Below, piece after piece: positions 1-44,614 of a DNA stretch of 64,000 nt (the first letter of the stretch is position 1; the number at the start of each line of letters is the position of its first letter). Both the position numbers and the translations under genes were made by a program. The notes below the pieces were generated by a model. It saw only the letters and a list, made by a program, of their open reading frames with translations, did not search any database and had not been told where the DNA came from. This DNA is from Hormiphora californensis (lineage: Eukaryota > Ctenophora > Tentaculata > Cydippida > Pleurobrachiidae): NCBI GenBank assembly GCA_020137815.1, contig CM035357.1:2698432-2762431 (forward strand), given 5' to 3'.

Positions 1-82
1 CCACAAGTTTCACTTCTACTTCCTATCACGGTTGTTTCGTTGTATGTCTGTGTAGCACACCGTTCTTTGTGATTTAACCGAT

Positions 83-1045
83 ATGGAGAGTGAAAATGAA
101 AGTGAAGGTTCTGCATCTGATCCAACCCAACTCATTGCCGATGAGATTGTCAACCTTGCCAGCAAATTCTCAGTGACAGTTGGAGGACACACTTTGTCTT
201 ATGATAGTGTTATGTACAAGATTGAGAAAAAAGACCTCATTTTTGGTACTTGTGGAGATCCTCGCATTGAGAAACAGAACAAAAAGAAGTTGCTTGAGTT
301 GCTTGAAGAGATGTCCCGTCTTCTTTTCTACCAGTGTCTCCCTGTTATTGACACGTTCAACCAACGAGTGAAGATGACTAATGACGAGAAGCTAGTGAAG
401 ATTACTGAGCTAGAGAAGGAGCTGCAAACGTACCAGAAAGATGTGATCCAGTTGCAAAAGAAAGTGATCCAGTTGCAAGACAAGGAGCTGAGTGCAGCCA
501 AAGCCGTGGCCCAAACAGTAGAGAGAGAGATGAAGTCTTTTTCCTCCGTCGTGTCAAGTAACTGTGCAGCGGCAATGGCACCATCAAGGTTGCAGGCAGT
601 GATCGAGCGAGCAGCAAAACCGCCTAAGAAGGATGAGGAAACTGACAGGAGCAGAAACATCATTTTCTACAACGTTGATGAAGAGGATGGCGAACAGGAT
701 ACACCCGAAACTGCGAAGGTGGATCAAGAGTGTGTTGAGGAAATCGTCGGGGCTCTAAACGAGAAGTTCAAGCTGTCTGATGTGAAGAGAATTGGCGTGA
801 AGAGTAGTGACAAGGCGAGACCAATTGTTGCGACACTGTCATCGAGAGAGAATGCTGTGACTCTATTGAGGAAGGCTAAAGAGTTGAGAGAGACCGAGAA
901 CTTTTCTGATATTTATCTTTCGCCAGATAGAACGTTTGAGGAGAGAGTGGAGAGAAAGAGAACAGTTGAGATTTTTAAGAAGTTGAAAGCAGACAATCCA
1001 ACTAAGCAATATGTGATACGGAGAGGGGTCATAGAATGTGTGTGA
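83..1045 (+). CDS. LINE ORF1-like nucleic-acid-binding protein
   Basis: A 320-residue uninterrupted frame. It has an acidic N-terminus, then a heptad-like coiled coil (about residues 95-150, rich in E, K, L and Q, with two near-identical VIQLQ segments). Next come a basic linker and an RRM-like/C-terminal region of the kind seen in non-LTR retrotransposon ORF1 proteins: 'RSRNIIFYNV' near residue 190 and a final 'PTKQYVIRRGVIECV'. In that family the protein coats element RNA and assists target-primed reverse transcription. No reverse-transcriptase frame follows, so only the 5' half of an element is present, or ORF2 has been lost. It lies just upstream of PRPF4 exons on the same strand and probably sits in an intron of that gene. 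I recognise the family from its layout, not from an exact match; a domesticated ORF1 is an alternative. Confidence 0.7.
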   Translation: MESENESEGSASDPTQLIADEIVNLASKFSVTVGGHTLSYDSVMYKIEKKDLIFGTCGDPRIEKQNKKKLLELLEEMSRLLFYQCLPVIDTFNQRVKMTNDEKLVKITELEKELQTYQKDVIQLQKKVIQLQDKELSAAKAVAQTVEREMKSFSSVVSSNCAAAMAPSRLQAVIERAAKPPKKDEETDRSRNIIFYNVDEEDGEQDTPETAKVDQECVEEIVGALNEKFKLSDVKRIGVKSSDKARPIVATLSSRENAVTLLRKAKELRETENFSDIYLSPDRTFEERVERKRTVEIFKKLKADNPTKQYVIRRGVIECV

Positions 1046-1982
1046 TATCGCCACATTCCATCATTCTCACCCTCACATTCCACCTCATTCACCCTCACTA
1101 CCCACTCATAGTCACATTCTCACTGTGTGCCCTACAAGCTTGTGGAGGTACTTGTATCTCTTCGCATGGGGCCGGACAAGTGTGTTTTGTGTTTATTGAG
1201 TGGTTCATTTCCATTGTATTTGTCCAACTTTATATTTCTTCAGTTCAGTTCAGTTCAGTTCACTCTCATTATCATACTGAGCACAGTTCACTCAAAACAG
1301 GATGGATTTTTACCATCTATTCCTCTCTTTGGTTGGACCCCTGATGCCTGGTGCCAACGAGCGGAACGAGTTGTGCCGTCTGCAAGCACTGCAATAACCG
1401 TGGGGGAAGTAGGCAGTGGTCGGACCCTGTAGAGACGGACCGATCACCTTGGTAAGCTGTGCTCGGGACGGGGGCAGACGGATGCTATCGGGGCGCAGCA
1501 CGAGGGACAATCGAACCGAATCAACCTATCCAACACCGCTAGGACAGACCGTACCTTGATCCTGACCAGGTCCATGACTTGCTACCTTGTTCCAGAACAA
1601 AACTAAACTCAAGACAATCTCAACGGCAAAACGTTACCTTGTACCAGACCAAACTTAACTCAAGACACTCTTAAAGGCAAAACGTTACCTGATCCAGCTT
1701 AATATAAACCTTAGGAATTGATTTAGGCCAGGAGTAGTGTGATACCCCTGTCGACGCCGTGCGGCTCACGCCGCTCGGCGTCGCCAGTGGTTGACCACGG
1801 TCTTCCTGGAGCGTCTGAAGTAACATGCTCTGCATAAACTGATTGGTGGGCGGCCTTGCTACGGTGGAGTGGTGGACGTGCTGGTGCGCCTAATAAGCGT
1901 GCTCGGTGCGGCCGCCGCTACTTTCGGGCAGGTCATCCTCCAGACGCAGCAACTACAAACAAACAAACGTGTTATTCTGCAG
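1046..1982. other. Non-coding stretch between LINE ORF1 and PRPF4 exons
   Basis: No convincing exon. It contains a short CAGTT tandem run near 1241-1262 and two imperfect copies (about 1603-1690) of a roughly 50-bp unit ending 'GGCAAAACGTTACCT'. It is probably LINE 3' sequence plus intron of PRPF4. Confidence 0.4.
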
Positions 1983-4962
1983 GTATGTGACGAGAACACG
2001 GCGTGTCTGGCCTCCTGTGATAGTGATGGGCTGGTCTATCTGTGGTCCATGGGCTCAACACGACCAATTGGAGACTTGCCAGGTCATGGGTGCAGGGTGT
2101 CCAGGCTTAATTACCATCCTTCAGGTACCAGATCTTAAAACCATTCTTATCTGTTTGGAAAAACAGGAATATTTACGTTCCAAAGCACCCCCAGTCCCCC
2201 ACCCCTAGAATATAACAACCACCCCCCCCCCCCCTCTCCGATCCCGAATATTATATCTGATATATATTAGAGTGATTCATAATGATTTTCGCTAGCTATT
2301 TTTTCGGATTCTCATTCATCGGAGCCCTAAAATTTTTACAGGAACTTGTTCGCCATGAAATTTCGGTCTCAAAACACCATTTTTAGGGACCAGCCAATTT
2401 TTATTCCAAAGGCTATAGCCCGTTTTCTAGTGGTTGGCCACTATGCCGTCGCTCTTATCAAAATATGGTCAAAATTCAAGTAAATTTTTTGAGAATTGGC
2501 CGTTTTCACATATAAAGTAGTTCATTCTATCAGTTGTGACCGCAAACAACCCATTTGGAGCCGAAAAAGTTGCTAGATTGGAGTAGGGGGCTAAAAATCG
2601 CCCGAAAAGTGGCACAAAATGTGATTTCAAATCACCTGTTTTCGGGCATTGTTTTTGAACTTCAATTTTAGACCTTCTAAGACATCCAAAACCACCAAAT
2701 AACTTAAGGATCATGTAGAACAGAGTTTAATTGACAATTTGAGCCTTGAATCTTAACAAAAGACCAACCAGGTTCATAGTGACAGCCTTCCAAAGTGAAA
2801 AAATGGGTTTTTGACAAATTTCTAAAAATAGCCCACAAAATGAAATGTGAAAATTGGATTTAGATTTAATTTTTACACAAATGTCCCAAAAAGATGTCAT
2901 TCTTTCCCTACAAAAAGTTCTGGATCCATTGGAATAAATTTACGGCCTCCACAGGGCTAAAACTAAGGAATGAGTTTTGGAACGAGCGACCGAAACAAAA
3001 CTGAACTTCAGAAATAGTCCGTCACCGGTCGAATTATGTCATTGTAAACTTCAAACATGGTCTTCGTATTCGCAAATTGTCCAAACTAAAAGATCCTGAA
3101 GAAATTTTTGGTTTCTATCATCACTGGCGATCAGAAAGTACCATGCGAAAATCATTATGAATCACACTAATATATCCATGTAGGTCGGTTTATTGCCACT
3201 GCGTGTTACGATCAGTCGTGGAGGTTATGGGATCTCTCTAAATCTGCTGAAATTCTACATCAGGAGGGACACAGTGCACCCGTCTACAGGTACAGTGTTG
3301 CTATATAGTAACCACAGCTTAGCTGCTATGGTGACCACAGCTGTGTTACCATGGTAACCACAGCTGTGTTACTATGGTAACAAGTATTCATAGTTACAGC
3401 TGAGTCTGGCATGCCATTATAACTCCCTATTGTTTCAGTGTTGCATTCCATCGTGATGGGTCGCTCCTAGCAACGGGAGGACTGGACAGTTATTGTAGAG
3501 TTTGGGATCTTCGAACTGGGAGGGCAATTCTATTCTTGGAGGGACATTTAAAGAGTGTTCTCAGCTGTGATTTCAGTATGGACGGGTGAGTAAAAAGTAT
3601 TAATACGTAATACGTACTATTATTACGTAGTAGCATGACAATGAATGCAACTGGAGAGCTGAAGAATCAAGCTCGTACAGGTCAATCTAGACGCACTGAA
3701 TCCCCTAGTTATTATCCCAACTTCTGCCTCATTTCCAGGTATTACCTTACACCTCATTATCATCACCTTCCCATCAGATATCACCTGGCGACAGGTTCAG
3801 AGGATAACAGCTGTAAAATATGGGATCTGAGACAGCACAAGAGCATTTACAACATACCCGCTCACAGTAACATGGTGAGATAGATACCTGTCCCATTCCC
3901 GTCCCATTCTTTCAATTTCCCTACAAATTAGGGAGTAGAAACTACTGGATATTTACACTTTTTGCAGTCCTTTTGTGTTATAAGATATCAGACGTTTTGC
4001 TAACTGGTGTTGTAGCTAACTTAATAATTAGTTCCCTTAATTAGCTTAGCTAATCAATTTAATATTTTTGTTTCACTGTTTCAGGTGACTTACTGTAAGT
4101 TCTCGGGGACTCCAACGAACAGTATGCTACTGACAGCTAGCTACGATAAAACGGCCAAGGTGAGTACCCCTGCATTTCCTATTTCATGTTTTATATTCTG
4201 ATTTGTTTCTAGACCCAACTTCCCACTATACCGACCCCACTATATTTTCGATTGTTTTTAATTCAGCATCACCTATCGCCACCTTGCCCACAATCTCCTT
4301 TAAAAGAATTGCAAGTTGTAACTTGACATGCAGTAAACATCTTGATGGTTTATTTTAAGGCTCGGCTGACAGAGAAAGATAGAGATAGAGAAAGAGAGAG
4401 AGAGAGAGAAAGCGAGAACGAGAGAGTAAGATAGTAGATACAGATATAGAGACAGAGAGATAACTCCTGCAAAACATAAAAACATGTTAACGCTAAGAGA
4501 TGGCCAGTAAAAGCTTGTTAGTTCTGAAATAGTGGCGGAGTGATCCAATTGTAAACACCCCGCGTGCATGATTTGTCTCATGGTGTAGGTGATCAACTGA
4601 CTTTTCTTCAACTCTATCTTATTAACTCCCCCCCCTCCTGTTAGCCATTCCTGCAGATTATAGTTTGATCACCCCACCAAGCTCAATTTACTACCCTCCA
4701 TTGATATCTAACAATCGACCCATCATTCACCCCACCTAAAAAATCACCTTTCTTTGCTCGACCCTCTCTTACCTCCCCTTTTTCACCTCCTTTCTCCCCT
4801 CCGCAGGTGTGGTCTCACAAGGGATGGATGCCGCTCAAGAACCTAACAGGACACGACAATAAAGTGATGTGTGTGGATTGTAGTTGGGACCGAAAGTATA
4901 TCGTTACAGCAAGCTATGACAGGACCTTCAAATTGTGGTGCAGTAAGGGATTCACTGGGTAG
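1983..4962 (+). CDS. PRPF4: U4/U6 snRNP protein Prp4, C-terminal WD40 half (5' part outside window)
   Basis: Six exons, 1983-2124, 3184-3289, 3439-3585, 3778-3874, 4085-4159 and 4807-4962, all with GT-AG borders and matching phases, encode the last 240 residues of Prp4. This scaffold of the U4/U6.U5 tri-snRNP acts in the nucleus during pre-mRNA splicing. The reading shows consecutive WD40 blades with characteristic strings: '[10 protein letters not shown]', '[16 protein letters not shown]', '[15 protein letters not shown]', '[15 protein letters not shown]' and the terminal 'SYDRTFKLW' followed by a short tail and TAG at 4960. Order and spacing match the PRPF4 family. The N-terminal SFM/PRP4 domain and first blades are missing, because they lie left of the window or were cut off by the LINE at 83-1045. 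The 1.06-kb first visible intron carries a transposon (2262-3175); the other introns are 97-650 bp. Confidence 0.92.
2262..3175. mobile_element. Non-autonomous DNA transposon with 31-bp inverted ends
   Basis: Terminal inverted repeats of 31 bp at 2262-2292 and 3145-3175 differ at a single position; the core is 'GTGATTCATAATGATTTTCG'. The flanks are TA-rich, so the exact target duplication is unclear. The interior has no long frame. It lies entirely within a PRPF4 intron. Confidence 0.75.
3300..3386. repeat. Short 'accacagctgtgttaccatgg' tandem-like repeat
   Basis: Three imperfect copies of a unit containing AACCACAGCT/GTGTTAC in a PRPF4 intron. 'CATGGTAAC' motifs of this kind recur at 14.2-14.5 kb and 58.8 kb. 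Confidence 0.45.
4374..4463. repeat. GA-rich simple repeat
   Basis: Imperfect GA/GATA run in the last PRPF4 intron. Confidence 0.7.
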
Positions 4963-4979
4963 TGACACCCCTCTCCCCC

Positions 4980-5350
4980 TTGGCCACATTGATGCCTGAG
5001 TGAGATCGAGGTCGCGCAGCGACCGAGATCGATCTCACATCTAGGCCTCCGGTCCGTTATTGATTTTAGAGCAAACTTTTTCAAAGACCTGGCTGCAAGG
5101 AACTACTGAACCGATTTACATCTCGTTTGTTGCTCCTGGCAGATAATTGTCTCTAGTTTTACGGAAAATACCCGCGAGTATCAGCATTTGAGGAATAGTG
5201 GGTCAAAATTGACGCTAAACATGAGCAATTCTTTAAAGACCTGGCTGCAAGCTCGTACTCGGTCCTGGAACAATCTGCGGGTACTGGGGGAATCGTCATG
5301 GCCTTGTGAGTATGGGAAAATACCCGCCGATTCATCACGATGCGAAATGA
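4980..5350. mobile_element. Degenerate copy of the GGTGACAT hAT-like MITE
   Basis: Starts with 'TTGGCCACATTGATGCCTGAG', a diverged form of the family end. It shares internal strings with the copy at 10354-10909, such as 'ggaaaatacccg', 'ggtcaaaattgac' and the GAGATCGAG block. No right end or target duplication is recognisable. The stretch up to 5618 holds nothing else I can support. Confidence 0.5.
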
Positions 5351-5618
5351 GGCCATAATTGACCTTTGAGTAGTGCTAGGTCAGCTAAAATGGTCTCCAA
5401 AAACGGTCTATCACGCGCGATCTGCTGAAAACGTGCTTTATATCGCGCGCACGTGAGTTCTTGCTCTCAACGGGCCGGGATCCTATTATTCGCGGAGCGA
5501 GAATAGGATGCGATGGATCCAACTCTCCCCCTTGTTTTGTTCAAACCGGTGCGTGGTGAGACTGGGTAGAGACCCACCTCCCCTAACTCACCACAAGCAG
5601 AGAGACTGTGTTCAGATG

Positions 5619-6337
5619 TTTTTATGAAGGGACTATATATCGACTGAGAGTGATAGATAGAGTTTGTGTTGAGAGTGATACTGTCAGCTCTGTGTGGAAG
5701 ACGGTGCGTGTCATGGACGGGCGAAGGTCAAAAGAGTTGATATGATATATTTGACATATATATTTTAAAGTTGTAATACTTTTACATAATTATAGTTACC
5801 GAAACAACTAGATAACGCTCTTTAAATCTTTGTCCGTCAATTCTATATTCTACACTCACTCTCTATAGTGTGCTTGCTAATGTCTAGCTCTGCGGTTAAT
5901 TCTCACTGAGACCTGTACCCGCAAATGGCACATGATATCCTATCCAAGAATGTATTATAGCAGGTGTACAAGTACAATTGTACTCATTTGGAACAGCCAT
6001 ACAGATTCCAACCTAAAGTACATATTTTGTTTCTTCAACCCATGTAGGTACCATTGCCACCTACTCTCGCTTCGATCTCTCACATGTGTCCATGTCACCA
6101 TCAACTCACACCGACATTAAGAATGCCAATGATATTAACTGACCACAACACGATGACAGACGCTATGACGAGGTTGCTAATGTCGTTCTGCCCTACGGGG
6201 CAGAGTTTGGCACGCTATAACCTATCTGTACCACCACCACCACCACCATCAATTAATTAATTAATTAATATAATTTTTAATTAAATGAGCAAATACCAAC
6301 ATTATTCTGGGACGGAAATAACCAGACTAACTATCCA
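5619..6337. repeat. 719-bp tandem duplication, copy 1
   Basis: Copy 1 of a direct duplication whose second copy begins at 6338 (offset exactly 719). Every block I compared is identical, including two short frames at 5932 and 6054 that recur at 6651 and 6773. The unit contains an (ACC)n tract followed by AATT repeats. No exon is evident. Confidence 0.85.
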
Positions 6338-7056
6338 TTTTTATGAAGGGACTATATATCGACTGAGAGTGATAGATAGAGTTTGTGTTGAGAGTGATAC
6401 TGTCAGCTCTGTGTGGAAGACGGTGCGTGTCATGGACGGGCGAAGGTCAAAAGAGTTGATATGATATATTTGACATATATATTTTAAAGTTGTAATACTT
6501 TTACATAATTATAGTTACCGAAACAACTAGATAACGCTCTTTAAATCTTTGTCCGTCAATTCTATATTCTACACTCACTCTCTATAGTGTGCTTGCTAAT
6601 GTCTAGCTCTGCGGTTAATTCTCACTGAGACCTGTACCCGCAAATGGCACATGATATCCTATCCAAGAATGTATTATAGCAGGTGTACAAGTACAATTGT
6701 ACTCATTTGGAACAGCCATACAGATTCCAACCTAAAGTACATATTTTGTTTCTTCAACCCATGTAGGTACCATTGCCACCTACTCTCGCTTCGATCTCTC
6801 ACATGTGTCCATGTCACCATCAACTCACACCGACATTAAGAATGCCAATGATATTAACTGACCACAACACGATGACAGACGCTATGACGAGGTTGCTAAT
6901 GTCGTTCTGCCCTACGGGGCAGAGTTTGGCACGCTATAACCTATCTGTACCACCACCACCACCACCATCAATTAATTAATTAATTAATATAATTTTTAAT
7001 TAAATGAGCAAATACCAACATTATTCTGGGACGGAAATAACCAGACTAACTATCCA
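6338..7056. repeat. 719-bp tandem duplication, copy 2
   Basis: Second copy, apparently identical to 5619-6337. It is either a very recent duplication or an assembly artefact. Confidence 0.85.
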
Positions 7057-7153
7057 TTGGAACTGTCGTCATTTCACACTCATGCTCCCCAGCAACTGTT
7101 AGAGTAGCTGTCGTTTCAATATCTTTGTAGCATTTCTTTTCAAGAGGGTTTAC

Positions 7154-9428
7154 CCAGTACTGGGAATGGTTATGGGATGTGTGTAGTGGAGGCCCGTGGG
7201 GGCTTCTGCTTGTGTCGTTGCTGGTAACTTCCACCTCTCACATAACAAGTCCGATTCAGTCCACCTCCGCGTGGTCCATCCTGGTAACGTCATTCTGTTA
7301 AGGGAGAGAGAGAGTGGGTGAGCGAGTTAGAGAGAGTTCTGAGAGAGTGACGGCTAAATGACTACGGACGTCCAGACAACTTCTGGATATTTTCAATTCT
7401 GACTCACGTCAACCCCGCTATATACAGCACCCCCTGAGGGCTCTGCCCGTCGACCCGGCTGCTGTCGCCTGCAAAACAGCTCTCTTGCCCATGGCTGTCT
7501 TTATGACAGGGCAGAGATAAACCCAGTAATAACCAAGTAGGGGCTGGTCGCCCCTGGGGAACCCCTGCCCAAATTTGCACCTAAAAACCTCTGCCTATTT
7601 AACCCCCACACCCTATTTGTTCCAAAAAACAGATCTAGTCACAAATAACTTACCCTACCACTACTTCAAACGTAACGCGCGAAAACGCCATGGTGAACAA
7701 AGTCCGACCCAGGCCGAACAAACTGCGCGCACAGTTCCAAGCCCAAGTTCTAGACTCCTCAGACACACCCTACCCCCCCCCCTAATCCCAAGCTCCGCAC
7801 ATGCGTGATCTCCACACCTACAACAAATCACCGAGCCTCAGACACGCACACCCCAAAGCAAGGCAAGTGACAAACCTACAAATCTGAAAGACCCTTTAGT
7901 AGTCAGGGAAAAGCCCATTACAGTTTGGGACACTTAAACAATGGTACCCTTATTCAAATAGCAGACACGCTTACACTGAGACCCCTCGCATTAATTACGC
8001 GAAGCCTTGAGTGAACTGATACTGGTCAAATGCACTCAGGGACAACCATAGACGTTGTTTTACAGCAACTAATCTATAACCTGGCCACCCGGCGATGGCA
8101 ACATCGCCTGACCGGACCCTTGGGTCGTACTTGTGAATACATTACTAGCTAGCTTAGACTACAAGACCCCTGGTGTAAAGATAAGCATTTAATCCCTTGA
8201 TAGGTAATCAATGATATCCGGCAAATCACCTACTTCCACAGTTTGTCGTGACAGTGGTAACCAAAGACCATCCAATTGGAAGGTAAGTCCCATCACATGT
8301 CTGCGGGGAAAGATTTCTCCGTGCCAAACCCGACACAGACTCGCATGCTCCTTTTGCGGTACCACAAAGAGACTGCTGGGAAACCAGTGGAATCTAAGTG
8401 GAATCATACCGACAGTGACCCTGCGTGTGGGGGTCATCTGGCAAGAAGTGAGGTTAGTAACGGGCCGGCTGAGGGGTCATCAATAACCTCAGCATGGGGT
8501 GGAACGACGGGAGGTACCGAACACACACACACACACCACCATCAACAACTCACACGGGTCCTGTTGTGGACAGCGTGGGGTGAAAGGAACACACAAAGTC
8601 TTTGAATCTGTTCATTGACAAGATTACCGGTCCCCCATCCGCTAGCTCCTCCTTTATCTCTCTCGTTATCACTTCACCCACAGTGTGGGTCTCTGAACCC
8701 ACTGCATTCTGGTGGTTCCCAGTGGTGGGGATTCTGGGTAGAATGGAGGCGAGTCTCCCTTTACTAGAACTTCTCCGGGGTGGTGGTACTAATGTGGTAC
8801 TGTAACAGTATTGGACTCTTCCACCGCGGGTACTATCTCTAGACGTGGTACAACCTGTATAGTGGGGAATGGGGATATTAAAAATAGTTTAGACTGTTGG
8901 CTAAAAACAGTGGTCAACAGTCCAATTCGGTGACTGACTGGGATCGATCGAGCTCTAAACTACTAACGTGTTTGTGTAGTTGAGGCCCCTAAGATGGATG
9001 GTAGCAGGATTCCAGGGCCTGGGTCTTTAGTGGGACTGACCACTCCCTCCTCATGCCATCTATACAGTGTGTAGACCTTTCTATCTGCTGTCTGGGAGGG
9101 GGCATGAGGTAATGCAATTGAAAAGTAATTGACAGACTTTGGTATAAACCTGTCATGTCAGGCCAATGCTCTGGTAGTGGTATAGAGACAAACAAATTGT
9201 ATCTATACCCTGTCAGTGTCTCAGTCGGTAACTGCCACAAAATCAGACAGATATCTTCGCACCTACCCGGCCACTCTTGCCCACATTCTGAGCCCTCTTG
9301 TTCCCCCCTCCTCCACCTCCTCCTCGTGTGTCCCACGTGTATTCTCTGGAGCGGTTGCTCCTAACAACTAGTCGGAGCTGCTCCCGGAACTGAACTGTAT
9401 CCGTGTCACGACATGATTCAAGTGCCAT
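7154..9428 (-). CDS. Candidate unrecognised multi-exon gene
   Basis: Exon-like blocks on the minus strand. Block A (9428-9267) begins with ATG after 'acacacaac' and encodes 54 residues including a Gly-rich run, ending at a GTAGGT donor. A2 (9091-8968) follows in compatible phase and reads 'TADRKVYTLYRWHEEG'. B (about 8799-8563) is open after a CAG acceptor but does not match A2 in phase. C (8300-8230) follows a strong 'ctttccccgcag' acceptor and reads 'TCDGTYLPIGWSLVTTVTT'. D (7294-7154) follows 'tctcccttaacag' in phase with C and ends at a GTAAAC donor. Codon pattern and splice sites look gene-like, but I recognise no family. The two phase-consistent pairs (A-A2, C-D) could belong to different genes. 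The gene's 3' end would lie in or beyond the 719-bp duplication. Confidence 0.35.
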
Positions 9429-9513
9429 GTTGTGTGTCTCTAATCAGTACCACACGGTGTAATAAAAACAGTGAAACTATATGGGACACTAAACTGAGAC
9501 AAATGGAGATTGG

Positions 9514-9589
9514 CTGTCTGGCGGTGCCGACCCAGTCTGAGTGCACTGTCGTTTTGTGAATCAAAACAGGGTCTGTCGCCGCCAGACAG
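9514..9589. mobile_element. 76-bp hairpin MITE, CTGTCTGGCG family (hAT-like)
   Basis: Ends 'CTGTCTGGCGG' and 'CCGCCAGACAG' are flanked by a perfect 8-bp direct repeat GAGATTGG (9506-9513 and 9590-9597). An 8-bp target duplication is the hAT hallmark. A second copy is at 34426-34486. Confidence 0.8.
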
Positions 9590-9986
9590 GAGATTGGCAT
9601 GTCATTGTCAAAGTATTGGTTTGATAGGCATGTCGTCACGGCCATAGTAGATGTTAGACAAGTAAAAAAAGTGAGTGATAATACAGCTCATAGGACAAGG
9701 GACAGCGAGATAAATCTGGGCCACAATTTCACGTGCACAAACAATTGCACACATGTACACGCGTACTTTTACAGATTATTCTCAAACAATTGGACACCAC
9801 GTCTACTATAGTACTAGAAGATTTAGGAAAAGCCATCGAGACGTATCACTATTTTGATACGACTGGAAGGTTCCACGATAAGAAAGATCTTTCCTGCGCA
9901 GTTGTGGATTGGGTATGATTAAAACCCTTACCACATGAGACAAAAGATAGCTGATAGCCATGAGAACATTGGACATGCACTAATAT

Positions 9987-10147
<161 letters not shown>

Positions 10148-10223
10148 TAATATCACAAGCAAACTCGTGACACCTTGACTTTGAGAGAAAACAAGACCTG
10201 CAGGATCAATAGCTGGTCATTCT

Positions 10224-10312
10224 CTGTCAGGCCAATGCTCTGACCACAGTTCTCGCGCGCTCCGAGAGAAGCGAGAATGGGTCAGGCCAATGCTCTGACA
10301 GGTCATTCTCAA
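10224..10312. repeat. Palindromic 'GGCCAATGCTCTGAC' repeat
   Basis: The string GTCAGGCCAATGCTCTGAC occurs twice around a hairpin-rich centre of TTCTCGCGCGCTCCGAGAG type. The same motif appears near 9157, 12359, 24797 and 59309, so it is a dispersed short foldback family. Confidence 0.55.
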
Positions 10313-10353
10313 TCTTCATGCAGAATACAGATTCTCAAATCAGTGCAGTGAAC

Positions 10354-10909
10354 TTTGGTGACATTGATACCTAGTGCGTGCGAGATCGAGCTCACACATA
10401 GGTGTCCGCTCCGCCCCCTAAAAAAGGGTCGTGTCTTTCAAGCCAAATTGCACGCGATCCACTGGACCGATTTGCATCCGGTTTGTCGCAAAAGATTACA
10501 AATTGATCCTAATATACTGGAAAATACCCGAGAAGTTTGTCTGTCAACAGGAAGTGCGTCAAAATTGACACTGAAGTCAAATCTGTAATCTGGCTTCTGA
10601 GCCTTTTTGCACCACTCCCAGACGGCTTAGAATGAATCTGAGGGTATCAGAAGATAGGTTGAACTCTTGTGAGTACTGGAAAATACCCGGCATTAATAGC
10701 TGATGCTAATTGCATCAACATATCTCCCAATATCTTCTAAATCGCATGGGCGGATCATTTGTAGTCTTTTGCGACAAACCGGATGCAAATCGGTCTAGTG
10801 GATCGCGTGCAACATCCCTTGAAAGAAACGACCCTTTTTGGGGCGGAGCAGACACCAGACACCTGTGTGTGAGCTCAATCTTGGTCGCGCACGGTGTCTA
10901 TGTCACCAA
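10354..10909. mobile_element. hAT-like MITE, GGTGACAT family, long form
   Basis: Ends 'TTTGGTGACATTGATACC' and 'GGTGTCTATGTCACCAA', flanked by a perfect 8-bp target duplication CAGTGAAC (10346-10353 and 10910-10917). Length is 556 bp with no coding capacity. Each half contains GAGCTC-rich and 'ggaaaatacccg' subrepeats in inverted order. Short derivatives are at 56580-56646 and 57270-57360. Confidence 0.88.
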
Positions 10910-10934
10910 CAGTGAACTCAGATCTATAGTGCCA

Positions 10935-11460
10935 ATACAACATCATTTGCACCCAGGTGAGGATATGGAACCGCACCTCATTTTGACCTCATTTCCACCC
11001 AGGTGAGGATATGGAACCGAACCTCATTTTGACCTCATTTCCACCCAGGTGAGGATATGGAACCGCACCTCATTTCTACCTCATTTTCACCTAGGTCAGG
11101 ATATGGAACCGCACCTCATTTTGACCTCATTTCCACCCAGGTGTGGATAAGGAACCGCACCTCATTTTCACCCAGGTGAGGATAAGGAACCGCACCTCAT
11201 TTTGACCTCATTTCCACCCAGGTGTGGATAAGGAACCGCACCTCATTTGCACCCAGGTGAGGATAAGGAACCGCACCTCATTTTGACCTCATTTCCACCC
11301 AGGTGAGGATAAGGAACCGCACCTCATTTTGACCTCATTTTCACCCAGGTGTGAATAAGGAACCGCACCTCATTTTGACCTCATTTCCACCCAGGTGACG
11401 ATAAGGAACCGCACCTCATTTTGACCTCATTTCCACCCAAGTTAGGATAAGTAGGTGAAA
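10935..11460. repeat. Minisatellite, 'CACCCAGGTGAGGATAAGG' unit
   Basis: About ten head-to-tail imperfect units of roughly 35-57 bp containing ACCGCACCTCATTTTGACC and TTCCACCCAGGTGAGG. GGTGAG/CACCTC strings dominate. No coding signal. Confidence 0.9.
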
Positions 11461-11789
11461 ACGAGGTGAGGTACCTTATTTTTATCTGGATTTTCTGTCA
11501 GTCATCGCGCTACCAACAATTTCTCAACAAATCCCAAACACGGTAAATTAACAAAGTTGCTAATTAATTTCCAATCTGTACATATTAATGGTCTGATATC
11601 TGATCTCTCTCTTCAATCAACAAACGACGGGAATATTAAACTGGATCAAATTACATAAACTGGGTCAAATCTCTATGTCAACATCTCATATATCACGTTT
11701 ATGTAAATATGTTATAAACTTTCAACAACGCTGTACTAAAAAATTGTCTCCCAAATCTTCCACAAAAACAAGAAAGAATGACTATTCGA

Positions 11790-44614
<32,825 letters not shown>

